Notes under the pieces: model-generated | Told to the model about the DNA's origin: nothing | What the model saw: only the letters and a program-made list of their open reading frames with translations | Database searches by the model: none | NCBI RefSeq assembly: GCF_900100705.1 | Contig: NZ_FNCH01000003.1 | Coordinates: 62,001-126,000 of the forward strand | DNA from: Pedobacter terrae | GTDB lineage: Bacteria; Bacteroidota; Bacteroidia; Sphingobacteriales; Sphingobacteriaceae | DNA length: 64,000 nucleotides | Direction of reading: 5' to 3' | Shown: positions 7,597-16,879 of the stretch, piece after piece | Layout: each line of letters starts with the position of its first letter | Numbering within the stretch: the first letter of the stretch is position 1 | Position numbers and translations under genes: made by a program

Positions 7597-9135
7597 TTAT
7601 CCTGCCCAGCCATCTCTATCCAAACTCCTGTAATTGATCGACTCAGCTAAATGTTCAAGCTCTATATTTTCACTGCTGGATAGATCGGCAATGGTTCGGG
7701 CTACTTTTAAAATACGGTCGTAGGCACGGGCCGATAACCCTAGCCTTTCCATTGCAGTTTTTAATAAATGGGTTCCGGCTTCGCTGATCTGGCATACTTT
7801 GCGTACCATTTTCGGACTCATTTGAGCATTGCAATGCAGGTCTTCTCTATCTGCAAAACGAAGGTCCTGAATTTCTCTTGCTTTAATTACCCGATCCCTG
7901 ATGTGGTTACTTCTTTCCGTTTCAGTAGTAGAGGCTAATTCGGTAAAATCAACAGGTGTTACTTCTACATGCAGATCAATCCGGTCTAGAAGCGGCCCCG
8001 ATATTTTGCTTAGGTATTTTTGCACCACACCAGGTGCACAAACACAATCTTTTTCCGGGTGATTATAAAAGCCACAAGGACAGGGGTTCATGGAGGCGAC
8101 CAACATAAAACTGGCTGGATATTCTACCGAAAACCTTGCCCTTGAAATGGCGACCTTACGATCTTCCAGGGGCTGGCGCATTACCTCTAAAACGGTTCGT
8201 TTAAATTCTGGCAGTTCATCCAAGAATAGAACGCCATTATGCGCCAGTGATATTTCTCCAGGTTGTGGATTCATTCCCCCGCCTACCAGCGCAACGTCAC
8301 TGATCGTATGGTGTGGAGAGCGGTACGGGCGGCTTGTCATTAAAGCATCGCTAGCAGCGAGTTTTCCTGCAACGGAATGGATTTTTGTGGTTTCTAAAGC
8401 CTCGTTTAAATTTAAAGGGGGTAATATAGTTGGCAGGCGCTTAGCCAGCATGGTTTTGCCCGCTCCTGGCGGACCGATTAAAATAACATTGTGACCACCC
8501 GCAGCTGCAATTTCCAATGCCCTTTTAATATTTTCCTGACCTTTAACGTCTGCAAAATCGTGTTCGTAATTATTGATGTTTTTTAAGAATTCTTCTTTGG
8601 TATTTACTTTAACTTGTTCCAGCGCTTCGCTTTTGTTAAAGAAAGCGACTACCTGCGCCAGGTTTTCTACGCCATACGCCACTAAATCATTTACGATTGC
8701 TGCTTCACGAACGTTTTGTTTCGGTAAAATGAAACCTTTAAAGCCGTCTTGTTGTGCTTGGATGGCAATTGGAAGGGCGCCTTTTATGGGCTGGATACTT
8801 CCATCTAAAGAAAGTTCCCCCATAATGAAATAATCTTCCAGTTCGTCGGCAGGGATTTGCCCAGAGGCTGCTAAAATACCAATGGCAATTGGCAAATCAT
8901 ATGAAGAGCCTTCTTTTTTCATATCGGCAGGTGCCAGGTTTACTACTATTTTCTGCTTAGGCATGCGAAAACCTGAAACATTAATGGCACTGGCCACCCT
9001 TTGCAAACTTTCTTTTACCGCATTATCGGGTAGGCCTACCATATAGTATTTGGTACCCGCGCTAATATTCACTTCGATGGTTATGGTTAGTGCATTTACG
9101 CCATAAACAGCACTCCCGTATGTTTTTACAAGCAT
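7597..9135 (-). CDS. YifB/ComM-family Mg-chelatase-like AAA+ ATPase
   Basis: A 512-residue cytosolic ATPase of the YifB/ComM family. Order of parts: an N-terminal Lon-protease-like S5 fold (residues 1-170), an AAA+ module with Walker A GPPGAGKT at 221-228 and Walker B GVLFLDELPEF, a cysteine-rich insert (NPCPCGFYNHPEKDCVCAPG), and the C-terminal helical domain with LSARAYDRILKVARTIADL. ComM in Gram-negatives is a hexameric helicase that promotes branch migration in natural transformation. Whether this copy does so is inference from family. It stands alone on the minus strand with about 360 bases to ffh. Confidence 0.93.
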   Translation of the reverse strand: MLVKTYGSAVYGVNALTITIEVNISAGTKYYMVGLPDNAVKESLQRVASAINVSGFRMPKQKIVVNLAPADMKKEGSSYDLPIAIGILAASGQIPADELEDYFIMGELSLDGSIQPIKGALPIAIQAQQDGFKGFILPKQNVREAAIVNDLVAYGVENLAQVVAFFNKSEALEQVKVNTKEEFLKNINNYEHDFADVKGQENIKRALEIAAAGGHNVILIGPPGAGKTMLAKRLPTILPPLNLNEALETTKIHSVAGKLAASDALMTSRPYRSPHHTISDVALVGGGMNPQPGEISLAHNGVLFLDELPEFKRTVLEVMRQPLEDRKVAISRARFSVEYPASFMLVASMNPCPCGFYNHPEKDCVCAPGVVQKYLSKISGPLLDRIDLHVEVTPVDFTELASTTETERSNHIRDRVIKAREIQDLRFADREDLHCNAQMSPKMVRKVCQISEAGTHLLKTAMERLGLSARAYDRILKVARTIADLSSSENIELEHLAESINYRSLDRDGWAG

Positions 9136-9495
9136 TTAGGTTTAATTAAATAAATTCGGATGTAAATTATTCGGGATGAATATTGATTCTAATATACAGA
9201 TTATTTAAAAAAAGATCAAGCTTTGGTATCTATTGACGGATCGGTTTTACCAGCCTTTGTTAAATAAACCTGATTGTACGAATGCCGATTCCTTCTATCG
9301 GCAGCAGGGAAAGCAGGACTGAACCCTGCTATGGAAAACTGAACACTCATTTCCAAAACCTAAAACAAAAAAATCCCGACCATTACTGATCAGGATTTGA
9401 ATATTTTTGGGAGATGCTGATCCCGAAGTTTCAGGACAGCATGAGGTTACTTTTTTAACCTTATGCCTTAAACCCTCTACCCTAAACCTTCTTAA
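9136..9495. repeat. Intergenic region with a short hairpin and repeat-like sequence
   Basis: The gap between ffh and the YifB gene holds a perfect hairpin TGCCGAT/ATCGGCA (9283-9303). The preceding TTAAATAAACCTG also occurs at about 20740, so part of this gap looks like a dispersed repeat. The ffh terminator is at 9371-9398. No gene is seen. Confidence 0.4.
9371..9398 (-). terminator. Terminator downstream of ffh
   Basis: On the minus strand AAATCCTGA pairs with TCGGGATTT, followed by a run of T. It lies about 100 bases after the ffh stop. Confidence 0.6.
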
Positions 9496-10833
9496 CTATC
9501 TGCCAAATGGCATTTTAGGCATACCTTTCATCATCGCTGCTGCAGCTGCAGGGTTCGAAAACTGCTTCATCATTTTACGCATATCTTCAAACTGTTTAAT
9601 AAGTTTGGTTACTTCTTCAACCTTACTTCCAGATCCTTTTGCAATACGTAAACGGCGACTTTGCTGAATGCTATCCGGGTTTTCTTTCTCAAATGGTGTC
9701 ATCGAATTGATGATGGCTTCGATTGATTTGAATGCATCATCCTGGATATCGACATTTTTCATCATCTTGCCTACACCTGGTATCATACCCATCAGATCTT
9801 TCATGTTACCCATTTTCTTAATCTGCTGAATCTGGTTGTAGAAATCGTTGAAATCAAATTTATTCTTGCGGATTTTCTTCTGCAATTCTGCAGCTTCTTT
9901 CTCATCGAACTGCATTTGTGCACGTTCAACAAGCGAAACCACATCACCCATACCCAAAATACGCGATGCCATACGATCTGGATAGAAAACATCCAGTGCT
10001 TCCATTTTCTCGCCGGTACCGATAAATTTAATCGGCTTGTTTACCACCGATTTAATGGAAAGGGCTGCACCACCGCGGGTATCGCCATCCAATTTGGTTA
10101 ACACAACGCCAGTAAAATCTAAACGATCGTTAAATACTTTGGCCGTGTTTACTGCATCCTGACCAGTCATCGAATCCACAACGAATAAAATTTCGTGTGG
10201 TTGAGTTTTGGCCTTAACTTCAGATATTTCGTTCATTAACGATTCGTCGATCGCTAAACGACCGGCGGTATCGATAATAATAACGTTATTTCCATTTTGT
10301 TTACCGTGTGCAATACCTTCTAAAGCGATACCAACAGGATCATTTGATGCACGGTTTGCATAAACAGACACACCAACAGAAGTTCCTAAAACCTCCAATT
10401 GATCTACAGCTGCCGGGCGGTACATATCGCCTGCTACCAATAAAGGTTTTTTGCCCTTGCCTTTTAAGTGTAGCGCCAGTTTACCGGCAAAAGTGGTTTT
10501 ACCCGCACCATTTAAACCTGCAATTAAAATAATAGTAGGGTTTGCTTTAGTCTCTAACTCTGTAACTTCGCCACCCATTAAGGCTGCAAGTTCATCGTTC
10601 ATGATCTTAGTCAGCAATTGACCTGGAGAAACCGCGGTAAGTACGTTTTGCCCCAAAGCTTTTTGTCTCACCTCATCAGTAAAGGCTTTTGCTGTTTTAT
10701 AGTTAACATCGGCATCCAGCAATGCTTTGCGGATTTCTTTCATGGTTTCTGCCACGTTGATTTCCGTAATACTGCCTTGACCTTTTAATACTTTAAATGC
10801 TCTGTCTAGCTTGTCCTGTAAATTATCAAACAT
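9496..10833 (-). CDS. ffh: Signal recognition particle protein Ffh
   Basis: Ffh binds 4.5S RNA and signal sequences of nascent membrane proteins and hands them to FtsY through a shared GTPase cycle. The 445-residue protein has the N domain (residues 1-90), the G domain with GLNGAGKTT near 106-114, DTAGR near 190 and TKLDGDTRGG near 247, and the M domain with MGMIPGVGK and IAKGSGSKVEEV. It ends in a methionine-rich tail (MMKGMPKMPFGR). All parts of the family are present at normal length. It has a consensus promoter upstream and a terminator downstream, so it is probably monocistronic. Confidence 0.97.
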   Translation of the reverse strand: MFDNLQDKLDRAFKVLKGQGSITEINVAETMKEIRKALLDADVNYKTAKAFTDEVRQKALGQNVLTAVSPGQLLTKIMNDELAALMGGEVTELETKANPTIILIAGLNGAGKTTFAGKLALHLKGKGKKPLLVAGDMYRPAAVDQLEVLGTSVGVSVYANRASNDPVGIALEGIAHGKQNGNNVIIIDTAGRLAIDESLMNEISEVKAKTQPHEILFVVDSMTGQDAVNTAKVFNDRLDFTGVVLTKLDGDTRGGAALSIKSVVNKPIKFIGTGEKMEALDVFYPDRMASRILGMGDVVSLVERAQMQFDEKEAAELQKKIRKNKFDFNDFYNQIQQIKKMGNMKDLMGMIPGVGKMMKNVDIQDDAFKSIEAIINSMTPFEKENPDSIQQSRRLRIAKGSGSKVEEVTKLIKQFEDMRKMMKQFSNPAAAAAMMKGMPKMPFGR

Positions 10834-10894
10834 CTTTTTTTAAGCTAAAAGCTTTATGCGAAAGGGCAAAAAGCTACTTGTTTTTAATAAAAGG

Positions 10895-10902
10895 CAAATG
10901 TA
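10895..10902 (-). promoter_or_regulatory. Bacteroidota -7 promoter box for ffh
   Basis: The minus strand reads TACATTTG, an exact match to the Bacteroidota TAnnTTTG -7 element, about 60 bases before the ffh ATG. The -33 region is poorly defined. Confidence 0.5.
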
Positions 10903-11023
10903 TCAAATTTTGCTTGTAAATCGCTGCACCTCAAAGTCAAAACTTTGGGAAGATATATTAAATTTTTCTTTTGGTGCAACATTCTGGTTAAGGTGCGGTC
11001 TTATACCTAACTAAGCTAAACGA

Positions 11024-13447
11024 ATGAAACGCTATCTCCTTATTCTTTTTGTATTTTCTTGGGCTTTTTCTCAAGCTCAGGATATTTCGAAACAGCGTCA
11101 ACTGGAGGCGAAAAGAACGCTTCAAATCCCTAAAATAGATGGTGTTTTAGATGATGTATGTTGGAATAATGTTCCCATTGCCACTGATTTTATTCAGATC
11201 AGGCCAAATCCAGGAAAGGTAGAAACGCATGATCGGCGTACTGAAATGAAGGTGCTTTATGATGATGTGGCCATTTATGTTTATGCCCGGATGTACGATC
11301 ATCCTGACAGCGTTTCGCACGAATTGGTTTCGAGGGATAATATTGGTAACGCTGATTTCATTTCGATCATCGTTGATCCGTTTTATGATAAAATGAATGG
11401 AAATGGGTTTTTTGTTACGGCAGCAGGCGTTCAATTCGATGCCAAATACTCGCAGGTTGGAGATGAAGATGCAAACTGGAATGCGGTATGGGAAAGCGCA
11501 GTTAAAATTGATGACAAAGGCTGGACCTGCGAAATGAAGATTCCTTATTCGGCCCTTCGGTTTTCTGGTAAGGATATCCAAAACTGGGGTTTGAATTTTA
11601 GCCGCAGGATACAGCGGAGTAATACGCAAACCTTTTGGAATTTTGTAGACCCTAAAGTTAATGGCTTTATTAACCAGGAAGGACTTTGGACAGGAATAAA
11701 AGATGTTAAACCACCTTTAAGATTATCTTTTTCGCCATACATTTCGGCCTATGTAAACCATTATCCTGTTAATTTGCCCGGGGTAAAAAATACCACCTCA
11801 CGGTTTAACGGGGGTATGGATGTTAAATATGGAATTAACAACAGTTTTACACTGGATATGACCTTAGTACCCGATTTCGGGCAGGTTCAATCTGATAACC
11901 GGATATTAAATCTTACTCCTTTTGAAGTGAAATTTAATGAGAACCGCCAGTTTTTTACGGAGGGGACCGAACTGTTTAACAAAGGCGATCTTTTCTATTC
12001 CAAACGGATTGGTTCTATACCATCTTATTATAATTATAGTGAGGTAGGCAGCACGGATAAAATTGTAAAAGATCAAACAGAGGCTAAGGTGTTAAATGCC
12101 ACAAAGATTTCTGGCCGAACCGCAAAAGGGCTTGGCATTGGCCTTTTTAATGCAGTTACCGGTAGCATGGAAACCGAGGTTGAAGATGCTCAGGGGAACA
12201 TTCGGATGGTAGAAACGCAACCACTTACCAATTATAATATTTTGGTTTTTGATCAGTCGTTGAAGAACAATAGTTCGGCTACATTTATCAACACCAACGT
12301 GCTCAGGCAAGGCACGGCGTACGATGCCAATGTGAGTGCTTTGCTTTTCAATCTAAATAATAAAGGCAATAAGTATTTCGTAAATGGCGGTGGTAAGATG
12401 AGTTATTTAAGGGGAGAAGAATCGACTACGGGATATAGTTATACATTACGGTTTGGTAAGCAGAGCGGCAACTTTACCTGGAGTTACAATCAGGTATATG
12501 CTGATGATAAGTTTGACCCATCAGATATGGGTTTCTTTACCAATAACAACTTTTTAGATCAGCGGATAGGCATTGGTTATAACGTGTATAAACCTAGCAA
12601 ATGGTATAATCAATTTGAAAGCTGGATTAATTTAAACTATTCGCGCAGGGCAATACCAAGTGTTTATCAAAGAACAAGTACAAATGCAGGGTACTGGGTA
12701 CAGTTTAAAAATCAATGGTCGGCAGAATTGGATTTAAGCTGGGAGAGAAAGGGTAATGACTTTTATGAGGCACGCAACGGGCAATTATACCGTGCGCCAG
12801 AAAATTACGGCATCAGTCTTTATATAAATCCAAACCGCGCCAAAGCCTATAATTTTGGCGGAAATGTACGCTACTTTAAACAGCAGCTTTTCGGCGGAAA
12901 ACAGTATAACTTTTACTTTTTTCAGAACCTGAGGCTGAATGATCAGGTGGCGTTTGGATTAGACTTGAATTTTAATCCGAACTACGACTACGTAAATTGG
13001 GTAACGGCACAAGGCAACCAGGCTATTTTTTCGAGATACGACCGCCGGACGGTAGAAAACTCTTTCGATGCCAAATACACCTTTACCAATTTAATGGGAA
13101 TAACTGTTGTATTAAGACATTATTGGAGTGATAGAAGAAATAAGGAATTTTACCTGCTTAATCCTGATGGGCATTTAACAAAATACCATGGTGTGCCATT
13201 AACCGGAATGGACAGGAATTATAACGTATTTAATATTGATTTAATTTATACCTGGCAGTTTGCGCCGGGCAGCACCCTTTCTGTTTCGTATAAGGATGCG
13301 GCCGAAACTTATGATACTTTTTACACACAGCGTTACAACAAAAACCTAAGCGGGATTTTAAATGCTCCTCAGAACAATAGCCTTTCGGTAAAGGTGTTGT
13401 ATTATGTAGATTATCTAGACTTTAAGAAAAAAAGGAAGAGAGATTAA
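11024..13447 (+). CDS. DUF5916 / family-9-like carbohydrate-binding outer-membrane protein
   Basis: An 807-residue exported protein with a signal peptide ending SWAFSQAQ near residue 18. Residues about 30-210 form a family-9-like carbohydrate-binding module (IDGVLDDVCWNNVP, then KVLYDDVAIYVYARMYDHP and GWTCEMKIPYSALRF), followed by the DUF5916 region with alternating aromatic strands like an outer-membrane beta-barrel (MDVKYGINNSFTLDMTLVPD, then FNENRQFFTEGTELF). Family members are found across Bacteroidota with no settled function. The protein lacks a plug or TonB box. It diverges from ffh, with 190 bases between. It is not close to any polysaccharide enzyme here. Confidence 0.88.
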   Translation: MKRYLLILFVFSWAFSQAQDISKQRQLEAKRTLQIPKIDGVLDDVCWNNVPIATDFIQIRPNPGKVETHDRRTEMKVLYDDVAIYVYARMYDHPDSVSHELVSRDNIGNADFISIIVDPFYDKMNGNGFFVTAAGVQFDAKYSQVGDEDANWNAVWESAVKIDDKGWTCEMKIPYSALRFSGKDIQNWGLNFSRRIQRSNTQTFWNFVDPKVNGFINQEGLWTGIKDVKPPLRLSFSPYISAYVNHYPVNLPGVKNTTSRFNGGMDVKYGINNSFTLDMTLVPDFGQVQSDNRILNLTPFEVKFNENRQFFTEGTELFNKGDLFYSKRIGSIPSYYNYSEVGSTDKIVKDQTEAKVLNATKISGRTAKGLGIGLFNAVTGSMETEVEDAQGNIRMVETQPLTNYNILVFDQSLKNNSSATFINTNVLRQGTAYDANVSALLFNLNNKGNKYFVNGGGKMSYLRGEESTTGYSYTLRFGKQSGNFTWSYNQVYADDKFDPSDMGFFTNNNFLDQRIGIGYNVYKPSKWYNQFESWINLNYSRRAIPSVYQRTSTNAGYWVQFKNQWSAELDLSWERKGNDFYEARNGQLYRAPENYGISLYINPNRAKAYNFGGNVRYFKQQLFGGKQYNFYFFQNLRLNDQVAFGLDLNFNPNYDYVNWVTAQGNQAIFSRYDRRTVENSFDAKYTFTNLMGITVVLRHYWSDRRNKEFYLLNPDGHLTKYHGVPLTGMDRNYNVFNIDLIYTWQFAPGSTLSVSYKDAAETYDTFYTQRYNKNLSGILNAPQNNSLSVKVLYYVDYLDFKKKRKRD

Positions 13448-13499
13448 ACTCCTTTTCGTCATGCTGAATATATTTTACAAGTAGAAGTAGTGTTTTCAA

Positions 13500-13605
13500 T
13501 TGTCTTGTAGCTACTGTGTGGTCAGCACCTTTCTTGCAGTTAAGACCCTGAAATAAATTTACTACGTAGCTTTCCGCTGCACTACAGGTCAGGGTGACGA
13601 TCACT
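13500..13605. repeat. Dispersed repeat, inverted copy of the GTCACCCTGA type
   Basis: The segment holds AAGACCCTGAAATAAATT and ends CAGGTCAGGGTGACGATC; reversed, this gives GTCACCCTGACC...TTTCAGGGTCTT, the same ends as the element at 1540. It lies between the convergent DUF5916 and AraC genes. The inner part differs between copies. Confidence 0.5.
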
Positions 13606-13622
13606 TGAAACCAGAAACTAAC

Positions 13623-14609
13623 CTAACGGGCTTTCCCCGGGCTTATGCCAAATTTCTTGCTAAAGGCAGTGCTGAAATGTTGTACTGAAGAATAACCCAG
13701 TTCATCCGAAATGATTTTGATGTCCTTGTTGCCATCTGCTAGTAGTTCTTTAGCCTTCTGGAGTTTATAATCGCTTAAATAACCAAAAACAGTGTTTTTA
13801 AATACTTCTTTAAAGCCCTGTTTTAATTTGAACTCGTTTATGCTTGCTATTTTTGACAGTTCGGTTAAAGATGGCGGGTGATTGGCATTGGCCAGCAGGT
13901 ATTCCCTGGCATAATAAATTCTTTCTTTATCGTAATTAGATTTAATAGAGGTATTTGTTTTTTTAGCCGCCTCTTCAAAAGCTTGTGCCTGTAGCGCAAG
14001 CAGTTCCAAACATTTAGATTGAAGAAACAAGAGTTTTAATCCACCTGTAAAGTTGCAGTTCATAATATCATTAATGCAGCTATGCATGGCTAGGGTAATG
14101 GGCAGGGTTTCCGATGAAATTTCTACCGAACGGCTGTTCATGATGTTTTCGGCAAAATTCTTTAACAGGATGCTGCTTTCGCAGGTTAAATCAATAAAAC
14201 GTGCCCTTTCGAAATTTATCTCAAAAAATTTATGTGGACCTCCCGTATCAAACTCTGCCGTCCCATCAAAATCTGGACTATAGATAATGTTGTGCTGGTT
14301 TGCTTTAATATCCTGGCGTTTATTGGTGAGGTAATTTTCCATAATGCCCCCGCCGATGAGCGCAAAGTGGAGCTCAACCAGATCAGGTTCATCAAAAGCT
14401 TTGATGCGCAGGCGGCTCTGTTTCACTACCATATCACCGTAAACAATATAAATACCCGAAAAAGCGATCTCCACAATCTCTGCATCGCCAAAGGGAAAGC
14501 TGTATTTGTTCCTTCTTTCGGTTACCAGTGCCTGATTAAATTCGTTATTGTCGAACTTGTTGCCAACAGTATAGTATTTATCGTCACCATCGTAAATGTT
14601 TAAAGCCAT
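13623..14609 (-). CDS. AraC-family transcriptional regulator
   Basis: A 328-residue regulator with a C-terminal AraC double helix-turn-helix (residues about 230-328: LTELSKIASINEFKLKQGF and ELGYSSVQHFSTAFSKKFG, ending ISPGKAR). The N-terminal 200 residues are an effector domain of a type common in Bacteroidota, without cupin histidines that I can point to. It diverges from the siderophore-interacting oxidoreductase gene across about 95 bases holding a direct repeat and a -7 box, so it very probably activates that gene. AraC regulators beside siderophore genes usually sense the siderophore; here the signal is unknown. Confidence 0.9.
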   Translation of the reverse strand: MALNIYDGDDKYYTVGNKFDNNEFNQALVTERRNKYSFPFGDAEIVEIAFSGIYIVYGDMVVKQSRLRIKAFDEPDLVELHFALIGGGIMENYLTNKRQDIKANQHNIIYSPDFDGTAEFDTGGPHKFFEINFERARFIDLTCESSILLKNFAENIMNSRSVEISSETLPITLAMHSCINDIMNCNFTGGLKLLFLQSKCLELLALQAQAFEEAAKKTNTSIKSNYDKERIYYAREYLLANANHPPSLTELSKIASINEFKLKQGFKEVFKNTVFGYLSDYKLQKAKELLADGNKDIKIISDELGYSSVQHFSTAFSKKFGISPGKAR

Positions 14610-14611
14610 AA

Positions 14612-14649
14612 AATCCTTTTGATATAAACTTTAATCCTTTTGGTATAAA
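14612..14649. promoter_or_regulatory. Direct-repeat operator between the AraC gene and the SIP gene
   Basis: Two 17-base copies, AATCCTTTTGATATAAA (14612-14628) and AATCCTTTTGGTATAAA (14633-14649), differ at one base and repeat at 21 bases, two turns of the helix. This is the layout expected for an AraC-type dimer. The second copy reaches the -33 region of the TACTTTTG box at 14671, as an activator would. Confidence 0.65.
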
Positions 14650-14670
14650 AAGATGCGTTTGTTAGACCAC

Positions 14671-14678
14671 TACTTTTG
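14671..14678 (+). promoter_or_regulatory. -7 promoter box of the SIP gene
   Basis: TACTTTTG fits TAnnTTTG exactly and lies 27 bases before the chosen ATG. No good -33 box is present; the second operator repeat occupies that place, which fits an activator-dependent promoter. Confidence 0.5.
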
Positions 14679-14705
14679 TTCAAAGTTACTAAACAAAAGA
14701 ATACG

Positions 14706-15434
14706 ATGCCTAAATTACCTTCATGGCTGGCCAACACAATGGAAAAAGTGATCAGCAATAAAATATATCAAGTAGAAGTTACAGAAACCAAAATGTTAAG
14801 CAGCAACTTAAAGAGCGTTACCTTTAAAGGCGATTTTTTCGATGCTAAATTTATTCCGGGAATGGAAGTGCTGTTTAGGGTTAATGCCAACGAGTACAGA
14901 CATTATACATTATCAGGCTTTGACGAAGGACACGAAACCTGTGAGGTGATTTTTTATCTGAACAGGCAAGGACCCGGTCATCATCTGGCCGTAAATATCC
15001 AAAAAGGGGACCGTTTAAAACTGATTGTAGACCGGGCAAAGGTAAAATACAATGAAGCATCCAATCAGCATTTCTTTTTTGGCGATGAAACCAGCCTTGG
15101 TTTATACGAATCGCTAGGTAAAAAAGTAATGGATGAAGATGTAGAATATTTCGGGGTGTTGGAACTTCAGGAAGAGAACCTGCATTCAGTTGAACATCTT
15201 AAATTATTGATCGATACCGTACCATCTGACCTGAACGCCCCTGCGAAAAATGCCATTACCTGGATGGACAATATGCATCCGCTATGTTGGGAAATGTGGC
15301 AAAATGCTACGTTTTATTTAACAGGCAGGGCAAAATCAGTACAGCAGTTTAAGCGTTACCTAAAACAAAGGGGCGTAAGCTTTAGACAGATTATTACCAT
15401 GCCTTATTGGGAAATGGGTAAGGTTGGTGGCTAG
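14706..15434 (+). CDS. Siderophore-interacting protein (FAD/NAD(P)H oxidoreductase)
   Basis: A 242-residue cytosolic flavoprotein of the SIP/ViuB family, which reduces ferric siderophores to release iron. The FAD-binding beta-barrel holds RHYTLSGFDEG (the RxYT-type motif), followed by VIFYLNRQGPGHHLAVNIQKGD. The NAD(P)H-side domain has FFFGDETSLGL. TWMDN and YLTGRAKSVQQFKRYLKQRG mark the C-terminal part. The ATG at 14706 (MPKLPSW) is preferred over the one at 14676, which lies too near the promoter box. It is divergent from an AraC regulator with a clear operator between them, so it is probably induced by iron need. Confidence 0.88.
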   Translation: MPKLPSWLANTMEKVISNKIYQVEVTETKMLSSNLKSVTFKGDFFDAKFIPGMEVLFRVNANEYRHYTLSGFDEGHETCEVIFYLNRQGPGHHLAVNIQKGDRLKLIVDRAKVKYNEASNQHFFFGDETSLGLYESLGKKVMDEDVEYFGVLELQEENLHSVEHLKLLIDTVPSDLNAPAKNAITWMDNMHPLCWEMWQNATFYLTGRAKSVQQFKRYLKQRGVSFRQIITMPYWEMGKVGG

Positions 15435-15436
15435 AC

Positions 15437-16462
15437 TTACCTCGGGAAAGTAAAGCCAAAACCAAGTGCTAAAGTTTGATTCGCCTGTATTTTGTTTGTA
15501 CCTGTATCTTTATCAAACAGGAGTACACCGGTTAAACTGGTGTTCATAAAGCGGTTAATTTTTGCCGTTAATGCAACATCTAAACGGTGATCAATATTGC
15601 TCATTTTAAAATCCTGATACGGAATGAACATCTGATAACGTGCTTTAAGATTGGTATTGGTAAATATATCCTTATCAAACGCACTTACAATCTGGAAAGC
15701 CAGTTCATTACGTACTTTTTTGCCATATTCTACACCATAAACAGTAGCTTTTGGTGGATTGGCATTATTAGTAGGATCAAGAAATAGCTTTTCGTCCAAC
15801 ACAAAAGTTTGGCGTGCCGTACCTGTACCTATACGGGTAGAAAAATATTTAACCGGTTTATACTCGAAACCGATAGATTCTGTTAAATAACCCGGTCCCA
15901 TAAATTTTGAAATAAGCGTGGCGGTTTCCTGTCCGTTTGTAACGCTGTAAGAGTAACCATTGTCAAATTGGGATTCAAAACTTAACGATCCGAAGAAAAA
16001 CCAGCTTTTGGAGAGTTGAAAAGAAGCTTTATTATCCCAGAAAATACGGTCGTTCGTTTTCTTTTGCAGCTGATCTTTATTTTTGATTTTACCATACTGC
16101 AAAACCAGCTCGCTTACATAACTATAACTGTCTTTATTGTATTCTGCCTTCCAGTTTAAAAGCCCCCCAACTGCCACAGAGTTGGTACCACCGCCTTTCC
16201 AGTTATTACTGAACTGAGCCTGGTTAACATTGATGCCAATATTAGTCCTGGTTTTCCAGTAATTAATCTTGGCATTTACTACCAATGGCTTAATTTTTAC
16301 AGGTTCAAAGTTTAACGGCCCTTGTCTACTTGGCAACGGGCTACGTTTTAACTTGATATTCAGGTCTTTTGTATTGATCGGAATAGTATCAATTTCCTGT
16401 GCATATAATTTTGTAGAGCAGAAACTTAGAATCAGGATGATGGCAGCTAAACAGTTCTTCAT
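15437..16462 (-). CDS. DUF3078 domain-containing secreted protein
   Basis: A 341-residue exported protein with a signal peptide ending STKLYAQ near residue 21. The mature part has WKTRTNIGINVNQAQFSNNW and GGTNSVAVGGLLNWKAEYN, the characteristic opening of the DUF3078 family. Many amphipathic strands follow, and the last residues (LALGFGFTFPR) end in aromatic-F/R form like an outer-membrane beta-barrel. The family is common in Bacteroidota with no assigned role. It is convergent with the siderophore-interacting gene, with almost no gap. The name is secure; the function is not known. Confidence 0.85.
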   Translation of the reverse strand: MKNCLAAIILILSFCSTKLYAQEIDTIPINTKDLNIKLKRSPLPSRQGPLNFEPVKIKPLVVNAKINYWKTRTNIGINVNQAQFSNNWKGGGTNSVAVGGLLNWKAEYNKDSYSYVSELVLQYGKIKNKDQLQKKTNDRIFWDNKASFQLSKSWFFFGSLSFESQFDNGYSYSVTNGQETATLISKFMGPGYLTESIGFEYKPVKYFSTRIGTGTARQTFVLDEKLFLDPTNNANPPKATVYGVEYGKKVRNELAFQIVSAFDKDIFTNTNLKARYQMFIPYQDFKMSNIDHRLDVALTAKINRFMNTSLTGVLLFDKDTGTNKIQANQTLALGFGFTFPR

Positions 16463-16555
16463 TACCTACAAAGAAAAAGAAAAATTTTAGAGATAAAAAG
16501 CATTTAACAAAATGATTACCAGAACACCTATTAAGACAAAATAGAGATGGTAGTT

Positions 16556-16879
16556 TCACTCTGTCTTGATCCAGCCGTACCAATTACCATTTTTCAGGTA
16601 ATTTAAATCAGTTTCATAACGGTACGCTTCCTTCTCAAAAACAATATTCCGATAGGCCAGATCGTGTTTTTTGTATATGATCAGGTTAATTAAATAATTA
16701 AGCATATATAAGATATAAAAGGGAAGCACAAGTAATTCCAGCTGTTGACGCAAATGGATTTTCTCGTGATTGATAATCTCCTGATCGTTTTTAAGCCTTG
16801 CCGATTTTAACAGGATAAATGGAAAGATGGCCATGCCTGCTGCTGGAAGTCTCTTAACGATCAGAATTGGCATGCTCAC
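16556..16879 (-). CDS. Small membrane protein with an HEKIH metallopeptidase-like motif
   Basis: A 107-residue protein with HEKIHLRQQLE at residues 38-48, an HExxH zinc motif followed immediately by a hydrophobic helix (LLVLPFYILYMLNYLINLII). A shorter hydrophobic stretch lies near residues 12-24. The arrangement resembles the catalytic helix of BlaR1/M56-type membrane peptidases, but a third zinc ligand is not obvious and the protein is very short. An EKEAYRYE segment near residue 82 could supply a Glu ligand. It overlaps the preceding carboxypeptidase-regulatory-domain gene by four bases, so they are translationally coupled. The peptidase role is inference. Confidence 0.7.
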   Translation of the reverse strand: MSMPILIVKRLPAAGMAIFPFILLKSARLKNDQEIINHEKIHLRQQLELLVLPFYILYMLNYLINLIIYKKHDLAYRNIVFEKEAYRYETDLNYLKNGNWYGWIKTE

